Shown: positions 42,431 to 49,070 of the stretch, in pieces
How the letters are laid out: the number at the start of each line of letters is the position of its first letter
How positions within the stretch are numbered: the stretch's first letter is position 1
Source: Anaerocolumna sp.
GTDB taxonomy: Bacteria; Bacillota; Clostridia; Lachnospirales; Lachnospiraceae
Direction of reading: 5' to 3'
Length of the DNA stretch: 49,070 nucleotides
Assembly (NCBI GenBank): GCA_029256725.1
Contig: JAQSXJ010000049.1
Coordinates: forward strand, 1-49,070
The notes under the pieces: model-generated
Told to the model about the DNA's origin: nothing
Database searches by the model: none
Seen by the model: only the letters and a program-made list of their open reading frames with translations
Program-made: the position numbers and the translations under genes

Positions 42431-43918
42431 ATGGAAAGAAAGCAGCAGAGGAAGCCTTTTAACAGGCTTTTTTTTAAAGTATATATTAATTATGCTCTTG
42501 TTCTGACTCTGTTTGCCATATTGGTAGGCCTTATCTTTGTAAACCTGTATGAAAGTGCAACGAAAAAAAGTTATCAGAATAAAATGTTAAAGCAGGCAAG
42601 CTTTATAATAGATGATTTGTCCAAGGCTATTATTAATAACGAATCAGATGAGTATCTGGATAATCAGCAGATTATACAGGATGTAGACCCTGATGAACTG
42701 GATATCTGGACCATTGCAAATCCAAATTCCAATAATCCAATGGATAAGAAGTTTGAGAATTTAAATCTGGAGAATGTAGCATTATCCCCGGATTGTATAA
42801 CAGTAATAGAAGGAGCTTTTAACAAGGAGACCTTGTACCGAAGCGGTTATTATGAAGAATTCGGCGGCAGTTCTGCAATTCAGGGTTACCCTGTTATTAT
42901 TAATGGAGAGGTGGTAGGTGTTGTACTGCTGCGTTCAGATGTGAAGAAACAGGAGGAAATTGTTAGAAGCAGTGTGACTCTGATTTATTCCAGTGTTGGA
43001 ATTGCTCTTTTCATTTCCTTTATTATTGCTATTTTATTTGCCCGTGGTATTACGAAACCAATCAGTTCAATGAGAATTGCTGCACTTCAATTGGCAGATG
43101 GGAAATACCAGAGTAAAGTAGCTCTGAAACGAAAGGATGAGATAGGGGATCTGGCCAAAACCATAGATATTCTGGCAGACCGGCTGAAGGAAAATGAGGA
43201 AGAGAGATTGAACAGAGAGCAGATACGAACGGATTTCTTTGCCAATGTCTCTCATGAATTAAGAACACCTATTACGGTTATCAGAGCGTATACTGAAACC
43301 TTACTGGATGGTATAGTAACCGATGAAGAGAAAGTATACCAGTACTATGTTAAGATTCTCGGCGAGTGCAAAGGTATGGAAAGACTGGTAGGAGATCTTT
43401 TGTTGTTGTCTAAAATGCAGAATCCGGATTTTGAGGTAGAGAAGGAACCGGTTAATGTCACTCAAATTTTTGAAGATTTGTTGAAGAGCTTTCATCCTCT
43501 TTGCCAGGCTAAGGAAATTGATATGATATTATCAGGGGATCAGTCTGCCTATACCATGATGGGTGACTATGACCGTTTAAAACAAATGTTTTTAATCATA
43601 CTCGATAATGCCATTAAATTTTCTCATGTAAATTCTGCCATCCACATAAATTTAAGCAAAAAGGATAAACTATTAGTATCAATAAGAGATGAAGGCATTG
43701 GTATTTCGAAAGAAGAACTGCCCTATATCTTTGATAAATTTTATCGTTCTAAGCTAAAGCAAAATGAACAAGGCTCAGGTCTGGGGTTAGCAATCGCAAA
43801 ACAGATTGCCTTAAAACATGATGGTGTAATAACAGTAAACAGTGAAAAAGGAATAGGAACCGAATTTCTATTTACCTTTCAGAGCTTGGAAAATTATGTA
43901 GAAGAGTTAAATATTTAG
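42431..43918 (+). CDS. Membrane sensor histidine kinase
   Basis: A 495-residue kinase. Membrane helix 1 (INYALVLTLFAILVGLIFV) and helix 2 (SSVGIALFISFIIAILFA) enclose an extracellular domain of about 150 residues. Next come a HAMP linker (KPISSMRIAALQLADGKY), a HisKA box with phospho-acceptor His275 in FFANVSHELRTPITVIRAY, and an HATPase domain with the N box (FLIILDNAIKFSH), G1 (IRDEGIGISKEELPYIFDKF) and G2 (GSGLGLAIAKQI) boxes. GAGGAA precedes the ATG. It should phosphorylate the 41389 regulator. The stimulus is unknown. Confidence 0.95.
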   Translation: MERKQQRKPFNRLFFKVYINYALVLTLFAILVGLIFVNLYESATKKSYQNKMLKQASFIIDDLSKAIINNESDEYLDNQQIIQDVDPDELDIWTIANPNSNNPMDKKFENLNLENVALSPDCITVIEGAFNKETLYRSGYYEEFGGSSAIQGYPVIINGEVVGVVLLRSDVKKQEEIVRSSVTLIYSSVGIALFISFIIAILFARGITKPISSMRIAALQLADGKYQSKVALKRKDEIGDLAKTIDILADRLKENEEERLNREQIRTDFFANVSHELRTPITVIRAYTETLLDGIVTDEEKVYQYYVKILGECKGMERLVGDLLLLSKMQNPDFEVEKEPVNVTQIFEDLLKSFHPLCQAKEIDMILSGDQSAYTMMGDYDRLKQMFLIILDNAIKFSHVNSAIHINLSKKDKLLVSIRDEGIGISKEELPYIFDKFYRSKLKQNEQGSGLGLAIAKQIALKHDGVITVNSEKGIGTEFLFTFQSLENYVEELNI

Positions 43919-43940
43919 TAGTATTAACACAATTTAAGCC

Positions 43941-43969
43941 TTGTAAAAAATAAAAGTCTGGGTTATAAT
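43941..43969 (+). promoter_or_regulatory. Strong promoter of the 6S-like RNA
   Basis: TTGTAA (43941-43946), a 17-bp spacer and a perfect TATAAT (43964-43969), 20 bp after the kinase stop. Confidence 0.75.
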
Positions 43970-43975
43970 ATGTTC

Positions 43976-44196
43976 ATAAACATTCCTGGAATGTACGACA
44001 CTCCTGTTATTTTGAACCTACATCAGATAATACGGGATTCCTAATTTGTAAGATTATGTCAAGCCACCATTTGCAGTGGAAGACAGAGGCTTACCTGCGG
44101 AAACCCACCTAGCTAGCGCTAGGAGTCAAAATACGGGAAACGGCGTTTCGGGGTATTGACAAAAGATAAAGGGGCAGCGAAAGCTGCCTTTTTTTG
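43976..44196 (+). ncRNA. ssrS: Structured RNA, probably 6S RNA (ssrS)
   Basis: A non-coding transcript of about 220 nt with its own promoter and terminator. TCCTGTTATTTTGA near 44001-44014 pairs with TCAAAATACGGGA near 44126-44138, closing a long rod. Inner hairpins include CCAC/GTGG (about 44066-44081), CCTAG/CTAGG (about 44109-44123) and GAAAC/GTTTC (about 44137-44149). The blocks CTGTTATTTTGAACCTACA and GAGGCTTACCTGCGGAAACC are how I remember Bacillota 6S RNAs, which bind RNA polymerase in stationary phase. The class is my best match rather than a certainty. Confidence 0.6.
44171..44196 (+). terminator. Terminator of the 6S-like RNA
   Basis: GGCAGC (44173-44178), GAAA tetraloop and GCTGCC (44183-44188), followed by seven T residues. 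Confidence 0.9.
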
Positions 44197-44336
44197 TATT
44201 GTATTCGCAATAAAAAAAAACAGTTATGCGGGCACTGTTGATGAAAGATTAAAATGCTTAAATTGGACTGAGATGACCACATTAACAGCTAAACTGGTGG
44301 TACTGAATTTAAGTAAGATGATTATATTAGAAAAAA

Positions 44337-44365
44337 TTGACAATTGATTCTGCGTATGCTAGAAT
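44337..44365 (+). promoter_or_regulatory. Sigma-A promoter for the small membrane-protein genes
   Basis: A perfect TTGACA (44337-44342), a 17-bp spacer and TAGAAT (44360-44365). Confidence 0.75.
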
Positions 44366-44411
44366 ATAAATAAATTAAATTTTTAACATTGAGGAGGGAT
44401 TCTGTTCTGAT

Positions 44412-44981
44412 TTGAAAAAAGTAGCTTTTATATTTCCCATTATAATAGTTGTATTTTTAATTATTTGCTTTATAAAAATTAGGAACACAATAAATGATGA
44501 TACATTCGATATGGGAATTATTAATGAAGAAAATTTTGAGTACTATAGTAAGTTTGTGTATGGAATAAATGATGAAATAACATTCATCGAATATACTGAC
44601 ATCCAAAATGTTAAAATACCTCACAGTATTACAGATTTGTATAAAAGAGGCAAGAAAATTAAAGCAATTTATGAGGATGATAATAATGGAATTCTTCCTA
44701 ATATGTATTTTTTAAATAAAGGAATTTGTATTATCAAAGGTGAAGAAAAATTAAAAAAGGGAAATGTAATCAAAATATCATATCTAACCAATTTGTACAA
44801 TCCTGTTAGGTTTGGTTATATGTATAAAAATAAGGCCTATGTCAGTGTCAGTAAAGTCGATGAGAATTATCGCCATGAAGTTAAAATAACTGTTCCGAAA
44901 GATGGTTTACTAGACATTATTCTTTATAATGAGAAGGAAGAGCAAACTTGCATCATTGACGCAGAAATAAAGATTGAATAA
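44412..44981 (+). CDS. Membrane-anchored small protein of unknown function
   Basis: A 189-residue protein with a TTG start, not recognised. An N-terminal membrane helix (VAFIFPIIIVVFLIICFIKI) is followed by a beta-rich external domain of about 160 residues (GIINEENFEYYSKFVYGIND, then VNLYNPVRFG-like strands and DGLLDIILYNEKEEQTCII). The GAGGAGG site is 14 nt from the TTG, longer than usual, so the exact start is uncertain. Base composition is AT-rich. The next gene begins 25 bp later, so the two probably form one unit. Confidence 0.65.
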   Translation: MKKVAFIFPIIIVVFLIICFIKIRNTINDDTFDMGIINEENFEYYSKFVYGINDEITFIEYTDIQNVKIPHSITDLYKRGKKIKAIYEDDNNGILPNMYFLNKGICIIKGEEKLKKGNVIKISYLTNLYNPVRFGYMYKNKAYVSVSKVDENYRHEVKITVPKDGLLDIILYNEKEEQTCIIDAEIKIE

Positions 44982-45006
44982 ATATGATATGAAAGAAGGT
45001 AATTCT

Positions 45007-45426
45007 ATGAAAAAAACAGTTACTATAATTTTGACTTTATTTATAACATTTTGTATTTCGTCAACAGTGTCTGCTGCAGAAATTCAAGAGAGCAATAATA
45101 ATCAAAGTCTGTTAAATAATATAGTAATTACACCATACACTATCTTTACAATAAGCCAAGTAAGTCATTCTGTAGACGAGAATATTAGCGTATCAGCTAC
45201 AATTACATTTAATGATGCTAACAACCAGATAGGAGTAATTACTAATTTGTAGTTAGATTCTTACACTAGTGGTGTCAGTAACATTTCAATAGGAAATCCA
45301 GTTAATATGGGTAATTATGCATATTGTTCTGTTGCTTATCTATATAAAGGCAAAGCTTATAGCAGTATATGCTATTTTTTGCCTGAATTTGTTCAGTTTG
45401 TGAACTCTTGGGAGTACAATTTCTAA
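45007..45426 (+). pseudogene. Secreted small protein interrupted by an in-frame TAG
   Basis: From ATG 45007 (AAGAAGG upstream) a signal peptide (VTIILTLFITFCISSTVSAA) leads to a beta-rich chain ending at TAG 45250. The same frame then stays open and coding-like to TAA 45424 (LDSYTSGVSNISIGNPVNMG, NYAYCSVAYLYKGKAYSSIC). The intact protein would have 139 residues. It is either a recent nonsense mutation or a readthrough case. Family unknown. Confidence 0.55.
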
Positions 45427-45474
45427 CAAAAGTTTCATTTTTCAGTTAATATAAATATAGTTTGTTTTATAATC

Positions 45475-45553
45475 ATAAAAACATCTAAGTCGACTTTTTT
45501 AAATGATTGTTGTATAACATTCATTTTTAAAAAAGCCGTTATAGGTGTTTTTA
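45475..45553. terminator. Long imperfect inverted repeat, likely terminator
   Basis: AAAAACATCTAAGTCGACTT followed by TTTTAAATGA pairs with the later TCATTTTTAAAAAAG and CCGTTATAGGTGTTTTT with a few mismatches, giving a stem of about 30 bp that ends in T residues. It lies between the small secreted gene and nadE. Confidence 0.65.
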
Positions 45554-45811
45554 TTTAGTTATTTAATAAATATGAAATAGAATTATCATCAACTATTTAT
45601 GTTTACATAATTCTGAAGTTTTGATAAAATGATGAATAGGAAGCTTTTAGATGAGCTTGGTAGAATAGTTTATGGTTAAACAGTCATAAGAGCGTTTAAT
45701 ATATGGTGTATAAAAAATATAATTAACCCCGTTCTATAAGCGGATTAAATAATGCCAGATAGGATAGCCTGACACAATAAAGTGCGAAAAACGCAGAAAT
45801 GAGAGGTAGTT
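45554..45811. other. nadE upstream region
   Basis: AT-rich with no gene. No clear promoter of high quality was found by eye. AGAGG lies about 6 nt before the nadE ATG. Confidence 0.4.
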
Positions 45812-47740
45812 ATGAAAGACGGTTTTTTGAAAGTAGCCGCAGCCACTCCGCATATTAAGGTTGCTGACTGTGAATACAACGGACAGCAGATTCGAAAGTT
45901 AATTGAAGAGGCGGACAGCCTTTCTGCCAAGATATTATTGCTACCGGAGCTTTGTCTTACCGGATATACCTGCGGGGAGTTATTTCTCCAGGATACCTTA
46001 ATCAATGGTGCAATGACAGAGCTAAAACGTATTGTTGATTTTACAAAGAATAGAAAAATGCTGGTGACTCTCGGGCTTCCGGTATTACGTAATGGTAAAC
46101 TGTTTAATACCGCGGCAGTGATATATAATGGTAGACTTTTAGGGTTAGTGCCGAAGAAAAACCTTCCCGGTTATTCTGAATTCTATGAAGCCAGACATTT
46201 TAACCCGGGGCTTGATATAACTGAGAATTATAACTTCTATGGGGAAACAGTTCCTTTTGGTGCCAATCTGCTGTTTACGGCAGCTGATTTTAGACAACTG
46301 ACGGTTGGTATTGAAATATGCGAAGACTTATGGGTACCGCTTGCTCCCAGTGTTAATCATTGTTTGGCAGGTGCTACAGTGATCCTTAATCCTTCTGCCA
46401 GTGATGAGACTACGGGGAAAGATATCTATCGCAGGGATCTTATCCGCATGCAATCAGCAAAATTGGTCTGCGGTTATGTTTATGCCTCCGCTGGTGAAGG
46501 TGAATCCAGTACGGATCTTGTATTCGGCGCACATAACATGATTGCAGAAAATGGAGCTTTGATAAAAGAATCAAAAAGATTCGTCAATGAAATGACCGTA
46601 ACCGAATTAGATATGGGAAAATTAATTAGCGAACGAAGAAGAATGACCACCTATCAGGTGGCAGAAAGAACAGATTACACTTATGTAGAATTTTCTTTTG
46701 GCAAAGAGCTGGCAGCTTCTGAAACCCTAATTACCAGATATATAGATAAAGCTCCTTTTGTCCCCAGTAACAGAGACGACAGAGACAGGCGCTGTGAAGA
46801 GATACTTAATATACAAGCTTATGGTTTAAAGAAAAGGCTTGAGCATACAGGACTTAAAACCAGTGTCCTTGCAATCTCCGGAGGACTGGACTCAACTCTG
46901 GCATTGCTTGTGGTCTGCAAAGCCTTTGACCTTTTAGGACTTAACAGAAAAGGAATTATTACAGTTACCATGCCCTGTTTTGGCACTACAGACAGAACCT
47001 ATCAAAATGCAGTAAGCCTTGCAAAAGAACTAGGAACAACATTTTTAGAAATTCCTATTCAGGAGGCAGTAAATCTTCATTTCCGGGATATCGGACATGA
47101 CAGCTCTGTTCATGATGTGACATATGAGAATGTGCAGGCAAGAGAAAGAACCCAGGTAATCATGGACCTGTCCAATAAATACAATGGTCTGGTGATCGGT
47201 ACCGGGGATATGTCAGAGCTGGCACTGGGCTGGGCTACCTACAATGGAGATCATATGTCTATGTATGGCGTTAATTCCTCTGTACCTAAGACGCTGGTTC
47301 GTTATCTGGTGGCTTATTATGCACAGACCCTGGAGAATGAAACCTTAAGAACAGTACTGTTTGATATACTTGATACACCGGTAAGTCCGGAACTGCTGCC
47401 GCCAAAAAACGGTGAAATTGCGCAAAAGACGGAGGAACTGGTGGGTCCTTATGAGCTTCATGATTTCTTTTTATACTATGTCCTTCGATTTGGGTATACA
47501 CCGGGTAAAATATACAGACTTTCACTGTTAGCCTTCCACCAGGATTACAGTGAAGAGATTATATTAAAATGGTTGAAGAGCTTTTACAGAAGATTCTTTA
47601 GTCAGCAGTTCAAACGCTCCTGCCTGCCAGACGGTCCTAAAGTCGGTTCTGTGGCAGTATCACCAAGAGGTGATTTAAGAATGCCCAGTGATGCAAGTGT
47701 ATCTCTATGGATGAAAGAACTAGATAGCCTTAGTAAATAG
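45812..47740 (+). CDS. nadE: Glutamine-dependent NAD(+) synthetase
   Basis: Makes NAD from deamido-NAD, ATP and glutamine. The 642-residue form joins an N-terminal glutaminase of the nitrilase fold (about 1-280), with the Glu in LLLPELCLTGYT, the Lys in VPKKNLPGYSEFYE and catalytic Cys170 in VGIEICEDLWVP, to the synthetase domain. The latter has the ATP loop AISGGLDSTLALLV near residue 356, GTGDMSELALGWATYNGDHM and a C-terminal block through PSDASVSLWMKE. Length and motif order match full-length bacterial enzymes. It is a stand-alone gene. Confidence 0.97.
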   Translation: MKDGFLKVAAATPHIKVADCEYNGQQIRKLIEEADSLSAKILLLPELCLTGYTCGELFLQDTLINGAMTELKRIVDFTKNRKMLVTLGLPVLRNGKLFNTAAVIYNGRLLGLVPKKNLPGYSEFYEARHFNPGLDITENYNFYGETVPFGANLLFTAADFRQLTVGIEICEDLWVPLAPSVNHCLAGATVILNPSASDETTGKDIYRRDLIRMQSAKLVCGYVYASAGEGESSTDLVFGAHNMIAENGALIKESKRFVNEMTVTELDMGKLISERRRMTTYQVAERTDYTYVEFSFGKELAASETLITRYIDKAPFVPSNRDDRDRRCEEILNIQAYGLKKRLEHTGLKTSVLAISGGLDSTLALLVVCKAFDLLGLNRKGIITVTMPCFGTTDRTYQNAVSLAKELGTTFLEIPIQEAVNLHFRDIGHDSSVHDVTYENVQARERTQVIMDLSNKYNGLVIGTGDMSELALGWATYNGDHMSMYGVNSSVPKTLVRYLVAYYAQTLENETLRTVLFDILDTPVSPELLPPKNGEIAQKTEELVGPYELHDFFLYYVLRFGYTPGKIYRLSLLAFHQDYSEEIILKWLKSFYRRFFSQQFKRSCLPDGPKVGSVAVSPRGDLRMPSDASVSLWMKELDSLSK

Positions 47741-47827
47741 AATTTTTAGTACTTTTGCACTCGAAAATGGAGAAGCCGCATGAAATACGACTCCTGTGTT
47801 AAAGGAGACGCACTTTTATGTTGACCA

Positions 47828-48031
47828 ATGAGTTTGATAAATAAAATTTTACAAAAGATTCCCAGTGGACCGCAAGTAATTAATCGGGATATAAGCTTAC
47901 AGTACGCTTTAGGGATGATGCCGGAAGAAATAAAGATAAAGGATAATTGCAGCTGCCTATCTTCCGGTTTTCTGGCAGTGGGACTGAGATACAAGACAAG
48001 CCTTCGTATTTTGGTCTGGAGTATGTATTAA
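47828..48031 (+). CDS. Possible small protein, start uncertain
   Basis: A 67-residue ORF (MSLINKILQKIPSGPQVINR, DISLQYALGMMPEEIKIKDN, CSCLSSGFLAVGLRYKTSLR) that reads like real protein. Its ATG lacks a close ribosome-binding site. A good AAAGGAG instead serves ATG 47818, whose frame ends after eight codons (MLTNEFDK), so a one-base frame change near 47840 may separate start and body. The family is not recognised. Confidence 0.45.
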   Translation: MSLINKILQKIPSGPQVINRDISLQYALGMMPEEIKIKDNCSCLSSGFLAVGLRYKTSLRILVWSMY

Positions 48032-48086
48032 AATCATAGCTCCTTAAGGATTTTAAGCAAACTCTATAGCAATGGGTGTCAGCAAT

Positions 48087-48974
48087 ATGGCTTTAAGAAT
48101 AATCACTGATTCCGCTTCCGATGTACCGAGTTCTTTAATCGAAAGATTCAATCTTCATGTGATTCCTACACCGGTGGTCATTGAAGAAAAAGATTACTTT
48201 GACGGAGAAACAATATTTCCGGAGGAGTTCTATAAGATCTTAAAGAGCGGAACAGATGTTAAAACCTATCACATTAATTCCTTCATGTTTCATAAACATT
48301 TTGAAACCTACGCAAAAAATGGTGATGAAGTGATATATATATGTTTTTCAACGGGTATTGCAGGAACCTTTAATGCTGCTAATATAGCAAAACAGGAGCT
48401 TTTAGAGGAATATCCGGATTTTGATCTTACAATTGTGGACTCTAAATGCGCCTCCTTAGGTTTTGGGCTGGTAGTAGAAAGAGCACTTTTACTGGCAGAA
48501 AATAATGTGCCAAAGAATACTATTTTAGAGGCTATCAATTTCTATTGCAATAATATGGAGCATATTTTTACAGTAGAGACTTTGGAATATCTGTATAAGG
48601 GTGGAAGATTATCAAGAACATCAGCTATTGCAGGTGGTCTCCTTGACATAAAGCCCATTATTGAAGTGGATGATATCGGAGCCCTAAAGCCCATCGAAAA
48701 GGTAAGAGGCAGAGGTAAATCCATTAAAAGAATAATAGATATAGTTGGCGAACGTGGAAAAGATCTTACGGAACAGACCATAGGTCTGGTACATGGAGAT
48801 GATAAAAAGACCATAGCAGAAGTAAAAGAACTCCTTACAGAAAAGTATGGCTGCACCAACTTCCTGGAAAGCTTTGTAGGCTGTGCAATAGGGGCACATA
48901 CCGGACCTGGCATAATCGGAATTATCTTCTTAAGTGAAGTATCTCCTTATAAGGAACTGGAACAAAAGCAGTAA
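48087..48974 (+). CDS. DegV-family fatty-acid-binding protein
   Basis: A protein of 295 residues (from MALRIITDSASDVPSSLIER) of the DegV family, cytosolic proteins that bind a fatty acid between two domains; several serve as the FakB subunit of fatty acid kinase. Seen motifs are ITDSASDVP, CFSTGIAGTFNAANIAK, DSKCASLGFGLVV, LEYLYKGGRLSRTSAIAG and the C-terminal CAIGAHTGPGIIGIIF. The upstream ATG at 48072 adds five residues; 48087 is preferred from family alignment and the nearby GGGTG, though neither site is strong. No fakA is in the window. Confidence 0.9.
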   Translation: MALRIITDSASDVPSSLIERFNLHVIPTPVVIEEKDYFDGETIFPEEFYKILKSGTDVKTYHINSFMFHKHFETYAKNGDEVIYICFSTGIAGTFNAANIAKQELLEEYPDFDLTIVDSKCASLGFGLVVERALLLAENNVPKNTILEAINFYCNNMEHIFTVETLEYLYKGGRLSRTSAIAGGLLDIKPIIEVDDIGALKPIEKVRGRGKSIKRIIDIVGERGKDLTEQTIGLVHGDDKKTIAEVKELLTEKYGCTNFLESFVGCAIGAHTGPGIIGIIFLSEVSPYKELEQKQ

Positions 48975-48975
48975 A

Positions 48976-49070
48976 GCAGGTGCATGGCTGCATCGATTTA
49001 AATAACATAAAGCAGGTGCATGGCTGCATCGATTTAAATAACATAAAGCAGGTGCATGGCTGCATCGATT
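48976..49070. repeat. 36-bp tandem direct repeat, 2.6 copies to the window edge
   Basis: Unit 1 at 48976-49011, unit 2 at 49012-49047, unit 3 cut by the window end (49048-49070). The copies are identical and begin GCAGGTGCATGGCTGCATCG; the unit ends AACATAAA. There are no spacers. Each unit contains TGCATGGCTGCA, a short inverted repeat. Confidence 0.9.

Noticed and set aside
44156..44347. 63-codon ORF after the 6S-like RNA
   Set aside because: It runs through the hairpin and T run of the RNA terminator, has no ribosome-binding site, and the peptide looks random.
48976..49070. CRISPR array suggested by 36-bp repeats
   Set aside because: Copies are directly adjacent with no spacers, and no cas gene is present.

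Overview
The window comes from a low-GC, anaerobic Gram-positive bacterium, most likely a Lachnospiraceae-type Clostridium (Bacillota, class Clostridia). Pointers are the AG-rich ribosome-binding sites, the sigma-A promoters, a ZTP riboswitch ahead of purH, a YuaF/flotillin-type pair, DegV, an OmpR-type two-component pair and a 6S-like RNA. The species is not identified.

Layout. 56-985 (minus) is a tyrosine recombinase. 1370-3236 is purH behind a ZTP riboswitch. 3386-5789 is an NfeD-like gene and a flotillin behind a strong promoter. 5820-6473 (minus) is a secreted Ig-like protein. 6910-38018 is one co-directional block of about 31 kb, the main content of the window. 38044-40994 is a MerR regulator facing a 19-bp-spacer promoter that drives a lipoprotein flavoreductase with an internal lesion. 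41139-43918 is a response regulator and sensor kinase. 43976-44196 is a probable 6S RNA. 44412-45426 holds two small exported or membrane proteins, the second interrupted by a stop. 45812-47740 is glutamine-dependent NAD synthetase. 48087-48974 is DegV. The window ends inside a 36-bp tandem repeat.

The 31-kb block looks like a contractile injection system (phage-tail or type VI related) with its effectors. Its left half carries the spike and payload genes: a DcrB/Eag-like protein, a VgrG-like spike, a pentapeptide protein, an Imm11-like protein, a DUF4280 PAAR-like tip, an out-of-frame toxin-44-like tail with a lipoprotein neighbour, and a 2491-residue protein joining VgrG spike, hydrophobic segment, Rhs shell and a deaminase-type toxin, followed by its likely immunity gene. 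Next comes a graveyard of broken immunity genes, including SUKH/SMI1 remnants. The right half carries the machine: a vWA membrane protein, a 729-residue sheath-like protein, two Hcp-like tube paralogues, a terminator, then DnaJ, two FHA proteins, a PP2C phosphatase, a membrane pseudo-PP2C, three unassigned proteins that may be baseplate parts, and a divergent Hsp70. I see no ClpV-type ATPase, no TssJLM membrane complex and no Ser/Thr kinase. The chaperone, phospho-signalling and vWA genes may replace or regulate those functions; this is inference. Structural assignments rest on remembered family patterns and gene context, not on searches.
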